Origin: Tritrichomonas musculus | Taxonomy: Eukaryota > Parabasalia > Tritrichomonadida > Tritrichomonadidae | Reading direction: 5' to 3' | NCBI GenBank assembly: GCA_039105265.1 | Contig: JAPFFF010000023.1 | Coordinates: forward strand, 1 to 64,000 | DNA: 64,000 nucleotides | Shown: one piece after another, positions 47,050-56,700 of the stretch | Layout of the letters: every line of letters begins with the position of its first letter | How positions within the stretch are numbered: position 1 is the first letter of the stretch | The notes under the pieces: model-generated | Database searches by the model: none | What the model was told of the DNA's origin: nothing | What the model saw: the letters and a program-made list of their open reading frames with translations, nothing else | Translations under genes and position numbers: made by a program

Positions 47050-50000
47050 CTATTTCAATTTATATTCAAAAGCTTGTATTGGAGTACCAGCAGCTGAAAT
47101 TTGCTTTTGAGTAAGTTCTGTTTTAACCACTGAACTAACTGAATTAACATCAATAACACCAACATCGAGTGTATTGGGGTCTGCATTTGCAGCAAGTCTC
47201 ATTCCGTTATGCATGCATCTTCCGAAAATGTCAAAGCTCATATGTTTTCTGTCCATCATACCAATTGGACACTTTGTATCTGATGCAAACCCGAATTGTG
47301 CTTGTATTTCATGCTCCTTTAAATTATTTGAAAGATTTTGACAAAATTGAATTGCGTTTTTATCTGTAGTAGATGCTTCTTCTTCGCCAAGAATATTAAA
47401 TAAAACAAATTCGAAAGACCCAAGGGTCTTTCCGTGAGCAGCTGTAGGATCATTGTTAATTGTTTCAAATACAGTTTTCTTGAATTGAGCAAGTCTAGCT
47501 GTTGGATCCTCTGATTTTAGAAGGTCATCTATATGAGCAACCTGAATTGTAATAACAACAATTCTCTTTGAAACGAAAATGAGGCTATTATTTTCAACGT
47601 CAATCATTTTACGAATTTCCTTTGGATATAAGCCTAGTTGTAATTGGCGTGTAGCTTCTTGCTCTTTTACTAGTTTTTCTTGCATTTCGCGTTGTTTACT
47701 TGTATCAGAAATCATAATTGCTAATTGTTTAACATTTTTACCTTCTTTAACAGGATAGAACGATACCTTAGCAGGTACCACCTTTTCGCTACTAACGATA
47801 ACGACGGAAGTAATAACTGGGTCCATTTTAGGAAGAGATCCGTCAAGTACGTCATTTAATCTATCTTGAGTAGAATCACCATCGAAACGAAGGACCAAAT
47901 CCAAATCTACGTCATTACAATCTTCATCCTTTAAATTCCATTTGGTTTCAGCCTTCGAATTTATGTATAAAATACGTTTATCTTTACCAATCAAAACGAT
48001 CACTTCAGGTGAAAATTGAGGCACAGCTTCTATCGTCAATCTCAATGTTGAAGATGAATTCTTATCCATTACATATTGTCCTGATAACAAATTTGACAAT
48101 TCTTGAGATTGTGTCACTACAGAAGAGTCAATGAATGACAAAGATGATAAGCAAAAACGAATTGTTTTTCGAGTTTTTTGGAACAAATTAATCAAAATGA
48201 CAACAATGACCAATTCCGCGACAATGAAAATGATTGGAAGGCCAAATATTTGGCCCAGGGCGTTAGGAATGTCTTTATCCATCACCGCCTTGTACATTGG
48301 CGCGTATTTATCATCAAGGTCGTAAGCCCAATGATGTTCCATTAAGTGATTCAAAAAGTATAAAAATATTACATCAAGATACTTGTTTTTTTCAACGTTA
48401 ACGAAACACTCACCTAATAGTTGTTGAGCACTTGTAATTAGCATTAAATCAGGAAGAGCAAACATGAAATCATGTAAAGGTAACTCTCCATTTTCTCGAA
48501 GTAAAGTATCAAACTTAAAAACAGCATCAACAACGCCACTATCAGTAGTACTCATCAATCCATAATTAGAGCCGTCTTCGTCACCGATTACTAATTCATC
48601 CATCATTGAAATTAAGTGCTCTTCATTAAGTTTAATATTAATCCAAAGCTGTTTATTTTCTGTTTCACTCATGTTAATAATTGGCGTTCCATGCATGCTT
48701 CCTATATAAATATTAAAAAGTGACAATATATAAAATAATGTTGTTTCGGTTTGCCTCAATATTATGTATCGTTTCGGTATGTTCTTGAGTCTCTTCGTAA
48801 CAGGTGATGAAGTAATGAAGATCAAAATAGTTGACACAATAATCAGCAGAATTAAAACAAAGTATAAAAAGGCCATGTAAGGTATTGGAATGCCACCATG
48901 ACTATCACGAGAAGTCACCATTGTAGTAAATTCTGAGACATATAAACGTTCTTCATCTGACACTTTCAAATTAGAATTGGCCGTTGAGAAGAAGGCCAAT
49001 GTTTGGTGAATTGACGACTTAGGAATTTTTGAAAAGATTGAAATGATATCGTTCCATTTTGAACGCATCTTATATAGAAGGACAGCATAGACAATCGTCA
49101 ATAAAACTAAGATAATATCTACAACAACCGTTACTATAATTGTTATGGTTAACGAGTCATCAACATCAGTTAACGCATTTGCATATAATTCATCACAAAA
49201 TTCAAAGAAGAAACTCGTTATATTCATTATATTATCAATGGTAAAAATAAACCAGCTCTCGTTTTGATAATTATGAGTTGAATTATTATTGAACCCAAAA
49301 AGTTGGGCCGATGCATAATTCAATGCATCAGATATAACGACAGTAGAACTCGTCGTTGTGCCTGGAAAACGAATATTGACATTTGTCTTGAAATATTTAT
49401 CACTGACACTTTTAATCATGCCATAATAGTCGCCAATGTCCTTAATCAAACTATCAATGTTCTGCGAAAACCTAGAAGCAAGGGCAGGCAAAACGGAAAT
49501 GTTATGCATTGTGCTGGGCGAAATTTTTAAATAATACATTTCAGCAGAATAATTTAAAAACAAATAGGGATTAACCATTTTACCTATTGTGTATGACAAT
49601 AGGTAATGATTGCGTGAAGCATCATATGGAAGACTCGTTGCATCATTGATGATTTTGAAATACTGAGTAAATGATGAAATCGACATAATGAATGGAATGC
49701 CCGGTATGAAAGGGAAAATGACGCCAAAAATGATAAAAATAATTAAGACAAACATAATTAAATGTGTAATGAATGGAACTGGCACTTTTAGGCCCATTAA
49801 TCTAATGTTCTCAGCCAATGTCTTCTTCTCTTCTAAAAGTTGGAATTCAGTGCTGCCCATTGAATCTTGAGAGGTTTGAGAACGACTCGATACTGATGAC
49901 CTGCTTGCTATTGATCCGTGACTATATCTTCTCGCAGCATTATTTTCGTCCAAGTCGTGGATTTCATTCGGTAAATTGGGAAATGTTATGAGGCCGAGTT

Positions 50001-51612
50001 GATGGCATCTGTCGTATATTTGGTCGGACTTCCTCATCATTTGTGCTCGTGTTGCCCAATATTCAGATTCTGTCTGGTTGTAGTCTAAAGCATAAAGACA
50101 CTTCGAATAATGTAAACAAAGGATCCAGTTGTTGGGGAAAAGTGACAATTGATGTAGATATTGTGATTTTAATTCATCCCTTTGTTGAATGACTTGTTTG
50201 GCTATGTCATAGGCAGCAATGGAGCCGTTTTCTGATATCGCTGTCCAAAATGAAATCATAATTGACTTGATTTGACGATTGCTTTCATCAAATTGCTTCA
50301 ATTTGCGTTTCAATGAGGACGACATGTGCTTGTTTCGACTTTGTAGAAGAGTAGTAGAGAGTAATCGAATAGTTTTCATGATTTTACTGGATGGAAAACG
50401 TGTCTTGACTTCTTCTATTGCTGTCATTAAAGCTATGTTCTCTTCAGGATAAATTGCTATAAATCGGATATAATGTTCCCATAAGGTAAGGCTCTTTGGA
50501 TAGCGTTGAATGGCCTCTCTAAAAGGAGCTAAAGTAAGTAAATATGGATGGCCGTAGTGAATTGCTATTCGGATGTATAAAGTCATTTGAATTTTGTTTT
50601 TAATTATAATTGGTGTATCTTCTGGATTTTCGTATAAAAGATCTAGCTTGTTTAAAATTCGTTGATCTATTCGTAATGTTGCTAGGTTTGAAAGTACAAA
50701 TGTCAAAAAGAAAAAGATAATCGAAAATAGGAAAATAACGTCTTGATCTAATTTATCGATTGCTTGAAATAGTGATACTAGTAAGCCTCCAAATAGTACA
50801 CCAATTAATATGCTGTTGCTTTGTTGCTTAATAAATGGTCGCATTAATGTCATATATAAAATAAAAACGATTTCACAAATTAAAAATATAACACGTAAAA
50901 TCGTCTCTGCCATGTCTGTAGAAAACTCTACCATTCTTCCTATGAGATTAAAAAGGCCAGCCCCAATAAATACAAAGGTGTAATCAGGGCTGATCCAAAA
51001 TAATGTATTTCCTGGTGAGTAAACAACAGCAGGATAATAAAAGCTATTATAAAGATATAACCTTAATATCACTAAAACCGTTAAAACTATTACTCCTACT
51101 AAATGAGAAATTTCAAAACTATCAAAAAATATTTTTCCTAAAAGAAGTCCAATTTGAGCAAAAATATAGGAAGAAAAAATAGGTATTAAGAAATCATTGA
51201 AGAAAAGAACTACAAGCATAAGTCCTTTTGGCATTCGTCCTTTCACTCGATAGAACAATGTTGCTGTTTCATTGACTATAAAAGATGCAGCAATAGCGAT
51301 TATTAAAATTAGGAATGATACCAGTAACGATGTTGAGTCTTCGGCTGCTGCTCCAAAGTAAGAAAATAGCGCTAAAAATTTCATTATAATTGAAGTTACT
51401 CGGCCTTCGGTCCAAAGATTTCGATCAAGCGGATAATAGCATGGCAATGCAAATTCGTAGAAAATGAAAATTGTACGAATTGTGTATAAAATTGGTGGTA
51501 ACGAAGCTTTTGATTGAAGATAATTATATGAGTTTCTTAGCTGTTTAGCCATTTTTTTAAAGATTCCTTTCGGATAAGCCTCTTCTTTTTCCCTAAATAA
51601 CCTGTTTTGCAT
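47050..51612 (-). CDS. Multi-membrane PAS and adenylate/guanylate cyclase-fold protein, probably catalytically inactive
   Basis: A 1,520-residue membrane protein. About eight hydrophobic spans lie in residues 40-300, then a soluble helical region with TPR-like spacing (about 330-560). Further spans occur near 600-640, 795-830, 905-935 and 1,135-1,160 around large loops. A PAS domain (about 1,190-1,290) begins VIVLIGKDKRILYINSKAE. The class III cyclase fold ends the protein (about 1,350-1,520): RIVVITIQVAHID stands where VxFxDIxxFT is usual, LGSFEFVLFNI for GDxxMA, and FDIFGRCMHNGMRLA for YDIWGDxVNxASR. The metal-binding Asps and the transition-state Asn appear replaced. The layout resembles the PAS/cyclase expansion of trichomonads and Tmc-type proteins. 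Role: probably a membrane sensor or partner of an active cyclase. Confidence 0.8.
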   Translation of the reverse strand: MQNRLFREKEEAYPKGIFKKMAKQLRNSYNYLQSKASLPPILYTIRTIFIFYEFALPCYYPLDRNLWTEGRVTSIIMKFLALFSYFGAAAEDSTSLLVSFLILIIAIAASFIVNETATLFYRVKGRMPKGLMLVVLFFNDFLIPIFSSYIFAQIGLLLGKIFFDSFEISHLVGVIVLTVLVILRLYLYNSFYYPAVVYSPGNTLFWISPDYTFVFIGAGLFNLIGRMVEFSTDMAETILRVIFLICEIVFILYMTLMRPFIKQQSNSILIGVLFGGLLVSLFQAIDKLDQDVIFLFSIIFFFLTFVLSNLATLRIDQRILNKLDLLYENPEDTPIIIKNKIQMTLYIRIAIHYGHPYLLTLAPFREAIQRYPKSLTLWEHYIRFIAIYPEENIALMTAIEEVKTRFPSSKIMKTIRLLSTTLLQSRNKHMSSSLKRKLKQFDESNRQIKSIMISFWTAISENGSIAAYDIAKQVIQQRDELKSQYLHQLSLFPNNWILCLHYSKCLYALDYNQTESEYWATRAQMMRKSDQIYDRCHQLGLITFPNLPNEIHDLDENNAARRYSHGSIASRSSVSSRSQTSQDSMGSTEFQLLEEKKTLAENIRLMGLKVPVPFITHLIMFVLIIFIIFGVIFPFIPGIPFIMSISSFTQYFKIINDATSLPYDASRNHYLLSYTIGKMVNPYLFLNYSAEMYYLKISPSTMHNISVLPALASRFSQNIDSLIKDIGDYYGMIKSVSDKYFKTNVNIRFPGTTTSSTVVISDALNYASAQLFGFNNNSTHNYQNESWFIFTIDNIMNITSFFFEFCDELYANALTDVDDSLTITIIVTVVVDIILVLLTIVYAVLLYKMRSKWNDIISIFSKIPKSSIHQTLAFFSTANSNLKVSDEERLYVSEFTTMVTSRDSHGGIPIPYMAFLYFVLILLIIVSTILIFITSSPVTKRLKNIPKRYIILRQTETTLFYILSLFNIYIGSMHGTPIINMSETENKQLWINIKLNEEHLISMMDELVIGDEDGSNYGLMSTTDSGVVDAVFKFDTLLRENGELPLHDFMFALPDLMLITSAQQLLGECFVNVEKNKYLDVIFLYFLNHLMEHHWAYDLDDKYAPMYKAVMDKDIPNALGQIFGLPIIFIVAELVIVVILINLFQKTRKTIRFCLSSLSFIDSSVVTQSQELSNLLSGQYVMDKNSSSTLRLTIEAVPQFSPEVIVLIGKDKRILYINSKAETKWNLKDEDCNDVDLDLVLRFDGDSTQDRLNDVLDGSLPKMDPVITSVVIVSSEKVVPAKVSFYPVKEGKNVKQLAIMISDTSKQREMQEKLVKEQEATRQLQLGLYPKEIRKMIDVENNSLIFVSKRIVVITIQVAHIDDLLKSEDPTARLAQFKKTVFETINNDPTAAHGKTLGSFEFVLFNILGEEEASTTDKNAIQFCQNLSNNLKEHEIQAQFGFASDTKCPIGMMDRKHMSFDIFGRCMHNGMRLAANADPNTLDVGVIDVNSVSSVVKTELTQKQISAAGTPIQAFEYKLK

Positions 51613-51905
51613 GGGGAAAATACGAATAGGTTTAAAATATTTTTTTTAAATTTTAGGCCAATATTTGGTCAATATTTGATATAGGAAATAACGATTTTAT
51701 ATTTCAAATTTGTATGATAAATGAAAGCATTAATGCATTATTCTTTTGATTGATTTAAAATAAAAATAGGATTTGATTTGAAAGAATATTCGAACACGTT
51801 TTTTTTTTTTACAAAAAAATTTTTTATTTGAATTCTCAAAATTCTGAATGATTTAAATTGATCTCTTTAAAAATTGAATGGTTAAAACGAGTTTTTATAA
51901 AAATC

Positions 51906-51938
<33 letters not shown>

Positions 51939-52035
51939 ATCAAGGTTCGATTCTGCATATGACCTTTTTTTTATAAATACAAGTTTCTTTAGATTTGATT
52001 GAAGATATAAAAACAAATCTCTTTTTAACCTATTC
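51613..52035. other. Divergent spacer with a T31 tract
   Basis: 423 bp between divergent genes. It contains T x 31 at 51907-51937, about 100 bp before the start at 52036, and repeated CAATATTTG near 51660. It presumably holds both promoters. Confidence 0.4.
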
Positions 52036-53757
52036 ATGAGCCAAAAGCAGCCAGATTTTTACGATTTAAGTTTATTTCCTTTATTTTGGTTACAATGTCC
52101 GAAAATGGGCGATCCAATTCGAATTCCAAATAAGCCCAACTTAATTTTGATCCCTATGAAAACACCGCTTCCATCAAAAAATCAATACGGTATACCGCCT
52201 GAATATCAATGGACGATGGAACTCGCTGTTGAAACAGCTGCAAAAAAAATCGGTGAAAAGCGCCAAAACATAATTTTTATTTCATTTGAACTTACGCCTT
52301 ATGGAGATTCAACATCAGTTGAAGATAATTATATTTGTGATGTTTATCATGAATACTTGCCATTAGGTACTAATCCTGAAAAAGTCCTCGATATGATAAT
52401 TGAAAAAATTGATAATCTCCCTTCGCCAAGCTATATACACGCGATACTTATAAGTTGTCACAATGGTTATAATCGAACAGGATATATAATTTCTGGAATT
52501 TTTATGAAAATGCTAAATTATACTTGTCGAGCGTCAACCCTTTTATTTTCAAAGAAGAGGCCGCCAGGAATATTTTCACAAGATATGATTGATAATTTAA
52601 ATAAAATTTACCCAGACGATCCTCCATCTGTTAAATCTGAATTGCCAAGTTATATACAGCCATTTAATTTCAAAGGAGATGATGACGCATCATTAAGCAA
52701 CCTTTCATCTATTACAATCGAAAATACACCCAATTTCATATTTAATGGAGGGCATACTGTTAAAGATCAAAATCAAATCAATGAGCTAACAAGTTTACTA
52801 GGATCTGTTATTCCAAAAAAAGGGAAATTTCGTCGTGTTAATAACGGAGGGTTTTATCCGTTACCATTTATATTTACTCAAGATAGATTAAATAAATATC
52901 GATCACCTTTAAAAGATCCAAACGAGTCAAAAATTACTTTTTTACCACGTGGTGCAAATGTTTTTTTAGTAATCACACAGACGCAAAACGACGGTTTTTA
53001 TTTATCATATGAAGCAGACCAATTTTTCTTTTTCAGAGCATGCATTGGTTCAGAACTACCGCGTCCTATAATCTGTACTGCTATATACAGCACTAGGAAT
53101 AATGATCCTGTCATATTTGTTACTGATGTATTATCTTTTGGTGAACTTTATATGGAATTTGCAGATCCAGAAAACCGTTTTAAATGTTTATGGTATTTTA
53201 TTATTCCTAACATCAAAGTTTTAGCTCCTTCTCAAAACTTAACTGATACAAATAATGAGCAAAATACACAACTAGTCAAAATTGCATATCGACCTCTTAC
53301 AAGACTAAAATTCTGCTTAACATTGATGAATGATTTTGATAATTATTATCTGTTCGATGGAATTCCGTGTGATGGCGCAGTTATCATTGATAGAAATTAT
53401 CCTGTTGGTGGTTTTCTATTCATCCCGCTGAAACCTTCTTTTATTGTTCTTTTTATTATGAATGGACCAAAAGACGCGATTTTGTATGTGAGATCAGATG
53501 ATGACGCTCATCAATACCAGCCAATTGCTTATTTTGATATTAGCAATTCTGCCCAACTAGTTAAACTTAATAGAAAGTTTGTTCGTTTTGAAGTTGTAAG
53601 AATAGATAATAGAATATTATTAAAGCCAATTTCAATATGCAAAAATGCTCAATGTGATTATTTCCAAAATGCAAAAAATGTACTTGAATTCATTAGCGGT
53701 CAAATATCAGGGTTTGATATACTTAAACAACTTAAATTAATTGTTAGTAAAAAATAG
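52036..53757 (+). CDS. mRNA capping enzyme paralogue: RNA triphosphatase domain plus degenerate guanylyltransferase
   Basis: A 573-residue protein arranged like metazoan capping enzyme. The N-terminal cysteine-phosphatase RNA triphosphatase covers about 10-205: FWLQCPKMGDPI, then the P-loop CHNGYNRTGYIISG (about 140-150), then KKRPPGIFSQDMIDNL. The Cx5R loop is intact, so triphosphatase activity is plausible. From about 245 the guanylyltransferase fold follows (GGFYPLPFIFTQDRLNKY), but the lysine of KxDG is Gln (TQNDGFYLSY, about 318) and the DGE of motif III is FGE (LSFGELYMEF). Motif IV (CDGAVIIDRN) and the FIPLKP segment remain. The enzyme-GMP intermediate needs that lysine, so capping transfer by this protein is unlikely. 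Trichomonas is known to use metazoan-type capping; this may be a divergent paralogue. Confidence 0.82.
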   Translation: MSQKQPDFYDLSLFPLFWLQCPKMGDPIRIPNKPNLILIPMKTPLPSKNQYGIPPEYQWTMELAVETAAKKIGEKRQNIIFISFELTPYGDSTSVEDNYICDVYHEYLPLGTNPEKVLDMIIEKIDNLPSPSYIHAILISCHNGYNRTGYIISGIFMKMLNYTCRASTLLFSKKRPPGIFSQDMIDNLNKIYPDDPPSVKSELPSYIQPFNFKGDDDASLSNLSSITIENTPNFIFNGGHTVKDQNQINELTSLLGSVIPKKGKFRRVNNGGFYPLPFIFTQDRLNKYRSPLKDPNESKITFLPRGANVFLVITQTQNDGFYLSYEADQFFFFRACIGSELPRPIICTAIYSTRNNDPVIFVTDVLSFGELYMEFADPENRFKCLWYFIIPNIKVLAPSQNLTDTNNEQNTQLVKIAYRPLTRLKFCLTLMNDFDNYYLFDGIPCDGAVIIDRNYPVGGFLFIPLKPSFIVLFIMNGPKDAILYVRSDDDAHQYQPIAYFDISNSAQLVKLNRKFVRFEVVRIDNRILLKPISICKNAQCDYFQNAKNVLEFISGQISGFDILKQLKLIVSKK

Positions 53758-53903
53758 CTTTGTTCATAAATAATTAAAAATATGTTTTAAAATTAAAGGA
53801 TGAAATTCGTTTTAATTGAGATATGATTTAAAATATTAGGCAAAATCAATAAACTCAAGTTTTTTATATATCAATTTTATAGTTTTGGCTGTGTACCAGC
53901 ATA

Positions 53904-53995
53904 GAAAATTAGTTTGACGATAGAAATTTTTTTATATATATCAATCATCTATCAATTATTCAAAGGATAAATTTTCTATCGTCAAACTAATTTTC
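53904..53995. repeat. 26-bp inverted repeat upstream of Hsp70
   Basis: 53904-53929 and 53969-53995 pair almost perfectly (one-base difference), sharing AAAATTAGTTTGACGATAG, across a loop of about 40 bp. It lies about 120 bp upstream of the Hsp70 start. It could be a small MITE, the 3' hairpin of the capping-like gene's transcript, or an upstream control element. Confidence 0.6.
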
Positions 53996-54046
53996 AGAAA
54001 AAAATTGTGATAAACTATTGAATTAAATGTTCGAGCATTTATTTTC

Positions 54047-54056
54047 AGAAGATTCA
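54047..54056. promoter_or_regulatory. Candidate heat-shock element of Hsp70
   Basis: AGAAGATTCA is a nGAAnnTTCn dimer, flanked by additional TTC and GAA triplets (TTTTCAGAA and TTCAGAAAA) at one-base spacing. It lies 48-41 bp upstream of the predicted +1. HSF binding is inferred from the motif. Confidence 0.4.
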
Positions 54057-54094
54057 GAAAATAAAATGTTCAAACATTTTTGCCAGTTTTTATT

Positions 54095-54099
54095 TCACT
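54095..54099 (+). promoter_or_regulatory. Initiator of Hsp70
   Basis: TCACT (followed by TTT) matches TCA(+1)-Py-(A/T). The +1 A at 54097 lies 17 nt upstream of the ATG at 54114. Confidence 0.6.
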
Positions 54100-54113
54100 T
54101 TTATTTTTAACAA

Positions 54114-56096
54114 ATGTCAGCAATCGGAATTGATTTAGGTACAACTTACTCATGTGTCGGTGTCTTCCGCCATAATAGAGTTGATATTATTGCTAACGAT
54201 ATGGGTAATAGAACAACCCCATCTTATGTTGCTTTCACAGATGAAGAACGTCTTGTCGGTGATGCAGCAAAGAACCAAGCAGCTATGAACCCAACAAATA
54301 CAGTTTTCGATGCAAAACGTATGATTGGCCGTAAGTTCTCTGATCCAATTGTTCAAAAAGATATGCAACATTGGCCATTCAAAGTTGTTCGTGGAGATGC
54401 AGACAGGCCACGAATTGAAGTTCAATGGAAAGGTGAAACAAAACAATTCTATCCAGAAGAAATCTCTGCTATGGTTCTTGGTAAAATGAAAGAAGTTGCA
54501 GAAACACAATTGACAGAAAAAGTTACAGATGCTGTCGTTACAGTCCCAGCATACTTCAATGATGGTCAACGTCAAGCTACAAAAGATGCTGGTGTTATCG
54601 CTGGCTTAAACGTTCTTCGTATCATCAACGAACCAACAGCTGCTGCTATTGCTTTCGGTCTTAACGAAAAAGCAGATAATGAACGTCACGTTCTTATCTT
54701 CGATCTTGGAGGTGGTACATTCGATGTTTCCCTTCTTGATATCGATGGAGGTATGTTCGAAGTTAAAGCAACAGCTGGAGATACTCACCTTGGTGGTGAA
54801 GACTTTGATAGCAGACTTGTTAACTACTTCGCTGATCGTTTCCAGAAGAAATTCAAGTGCGATCTCCGTCAATCACCACGTGCTTTAAGAACACTTCGTA
54901 CAGCATGCGAACGTGCTAAGAGAACATTATCTACTGCAACAACAGCCTCAATCATCTGCGATTCCCTTTATGAAGGACACGATTTCATGGATAACATTTC
55001 TCGTGCTATGTTTGAAAACTTGAATGATGAATTATTCCGTTCAACAATGAATCCAGTTGCACAAGTTTTGAAGGATGCAAATATGTCGAAGAGTGATGTT
55101 ACAGATATTGTTCTTGTTGGAGGTTCATCAAGAATTCCACGTGTTCAACAATTACTTCAAGATTTCTTCAATGGCAAACAACCATGCCGTGGTGTTGATC
55201 CAGATGAAGCTGTTGCTTATGGTGCTGCTGTCCAAGCTGCTATTATCAAAGGTGATACATCTGAAGCAGTTAAAGATATCCTTCTTCTTGATGTTGCTCC
55301 ACTTTCACTCGGTATCGAAACAGCTGGTGAAATCATGACTGTTTTAATTCCACGTAACACAACAATTCCAGCCAAGAAGTCACAAGTTTTCACAACATTC
55401 AGTGATAACCAACCAGCAGTTACAATCAAGGTTTACGAAGGTGAACGTTCAAGAACTCGTGATAACAATCTTCTTGGTACATTCGACTTAACAGGAATTC
55501 CACCAGCACCAAGAGGAGTTCCACAAATTGAAGTTACATTTGATGTCAACGCCGATGGTATCATGAACGTTTCTGCTCAAGATAAGTCAACAGGTAATGT
55601 CAAGAAGATCACAATCAAGAATGAAAAGGGACGTCTTTCACAAGCCGATATTGATAGAATGGTTGCAGATGCAGAGAAGTTCAAGGCAGCTGATGAAGAA
55701 GTTCGTAAGAAGGTCGAAGCTAAGAATGCTCTTGAAGGTTACTGCTTCGGAGTTCGTAACTCATTATCAAACGAACAATTTGCAAACGCAATCCCACAAT
55801 CAGACAAGGATACAATCAACAAAGAAATCAACGATACACTCGCTTGGATTGATGCTCATCAAGATGCCGAAGTTTCCGAATATGAAGCTAAGCAAAAGGA
55901 ACTTGAAGGTAAATTAATGCCAATTATGCAAAACGCTTACCAACACGCTGCTCCAGGCGGTGGTGCTGGTGGCCCAGGAGGAATGCCAGGTGGAATTGAT
56001 CCAAACATGTTCAACCAAGGTGGTGCCGGAGGTGCTGGCCCAGCTGGTGGATCAGCAGGAGGACACAGTGGACCACGTGTCGAAGAAGTTGACTAA
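54114..56096 (+). CDS. Cytosolic heat-shock protein 70
   Basis: A 660-residue Hsp70 of standard eukaryotic cytosolic type. It starts [15 protein letters not shown] and carries [14 protein letters not shown], the phosphate-loop motif [32 protein letters not shown], the substrate-binding domain with [17 protein letters not shown] and [10 protein letters not shown], and a Gly/Pro/Ala-rich lid tail. It ends in VEEVD, the motif that docks TPR co-chaperones (Hop, CHIP) and marks the cytosolic form. No leader for ER or hydrogenosome is present. It folds nascent and damaged proteins with ATP and J-proteins. Codon use is more biased than in the neighbours, as expected for high expression. Upstream are an initiator and a candidate heat-shock element. 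Confidence 0.97.
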   Translation: MSAIGIDLGTTYSCVGVFRHNRVDIIANDMGNRTTPSYVAFTDEERLVGDAAKNQAAMNPTNTVFDAKRMIGRKFSDPIVQKDMQHWPFKVVRGDADRPRIEVQWKGETKQFYPEEISAMVLGKMKEVAETQLTEKVTDAVVTVPAYFNDGQRQATKDAGVIAGLNVLRIINEPTAAAIAFGLNEKADNERHVLIFDLGGGTFDVSLLDIDGGMFEVKATAGDTHLGGEDFDSRLVNYFADRFQKKFKCDLRQSPRALRTLRTACERAKRTLSTATTASIICDSLYEGHDFMDNISRAMFENLNDELFRSTMNPVAQVLKDANMSKSDVTDIVLVGGSSRIPRVQQLLQDFFNGKQPCRGVDPDEAVAYGAAVQAAIIKGDTSEAVKDILLLDVAPLSLGIETAGEIMTVLIPRNTTIPAKKSQVFTTFSDNQPAVTIKVYEGERSRTRDNNLLGTFDLTGIPPAPRGVPQIEVTFDVNADGIMNVSAQDKSTGNVKKITIKNEKGRLSQADIDRMVADAEKFKAADEEVRKKVEAKNALEGYCFGVRNSLSNEQFANAIPQSDKDTINKEINDTLAWIDAHQDAEVSEYEAKQKELEGKLMPIMQNAYQHAAPGGGAGGPGGMPGGIDPNMFNQGGAGGAGPAGGSAGGHSGPRVEEVD

Positions 56097-56700
56097 GTTA
56101 ACAACTCTCTTTAAGAAAATTGTAATTAATAAAATACAATTAAATTAACTTTTTATTTTGTTTTATTTTCTCTTTTATAAATAATATTTGATGTGTGGTC
56201 AAAAAAATCATCTTTATTCCTTATCTTTCTTTCAATCCAAGAGGAAGTGATAGAAAGAATATGTCCTATTCGAATTGAATGAAAAATTTAGTTATCATCC
56301 AATTTTGTTATATAAGTTTTATTAAATTCAACTATTTTGGTTAAATATCTTGGTAAATTATTATTAAAATATGAATATTTTTTCAAAATGTTTATTATTT
56401 ATCCTTTTAGCATAAAAAATAGAGAAAATGTTATTATTTTCTTTGTGTTATTACACAATAAAAAGTATGTCAAAATGAAATATTGATAAACTTTTTCATT
56501 CAAATTATTTCTAAAGTGATACCTTTTAAATAGAAAAATATTAATAAATTATAAAACTTAAGATTAGTTTTGTAATTAATATTTGATATTTAAAGGTAAT
56601 ATTGTTATTTATTGTTTATGTTTAATCTAACTTCTAAATAATACAAAGATATGACTATAAAATTTCAAAAATTTTTGGATAAATAATTCCATTTTAATTT
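56097..56700. other. AT-rich intergenic region
   Basis: 604 bp between two plus-strand genes. I see no gene, repeat or strong hairpin. Confidence 0.4.

Noticed and set aside
53969-53999. ACTAATTTTCAG as a trichomonad intron 3' splice site
   Set aside because: It resembles the ACTAACACACAG signal only in part, has no matching GTATGT upstream, and is fully explained by the inverted repeat.
54150-54575. 141-codon Cys-rich minus-strand ORF
   Set aside because: Antisense of Hsp70; strong codon bias in Hsp70 opens the opposite frame.
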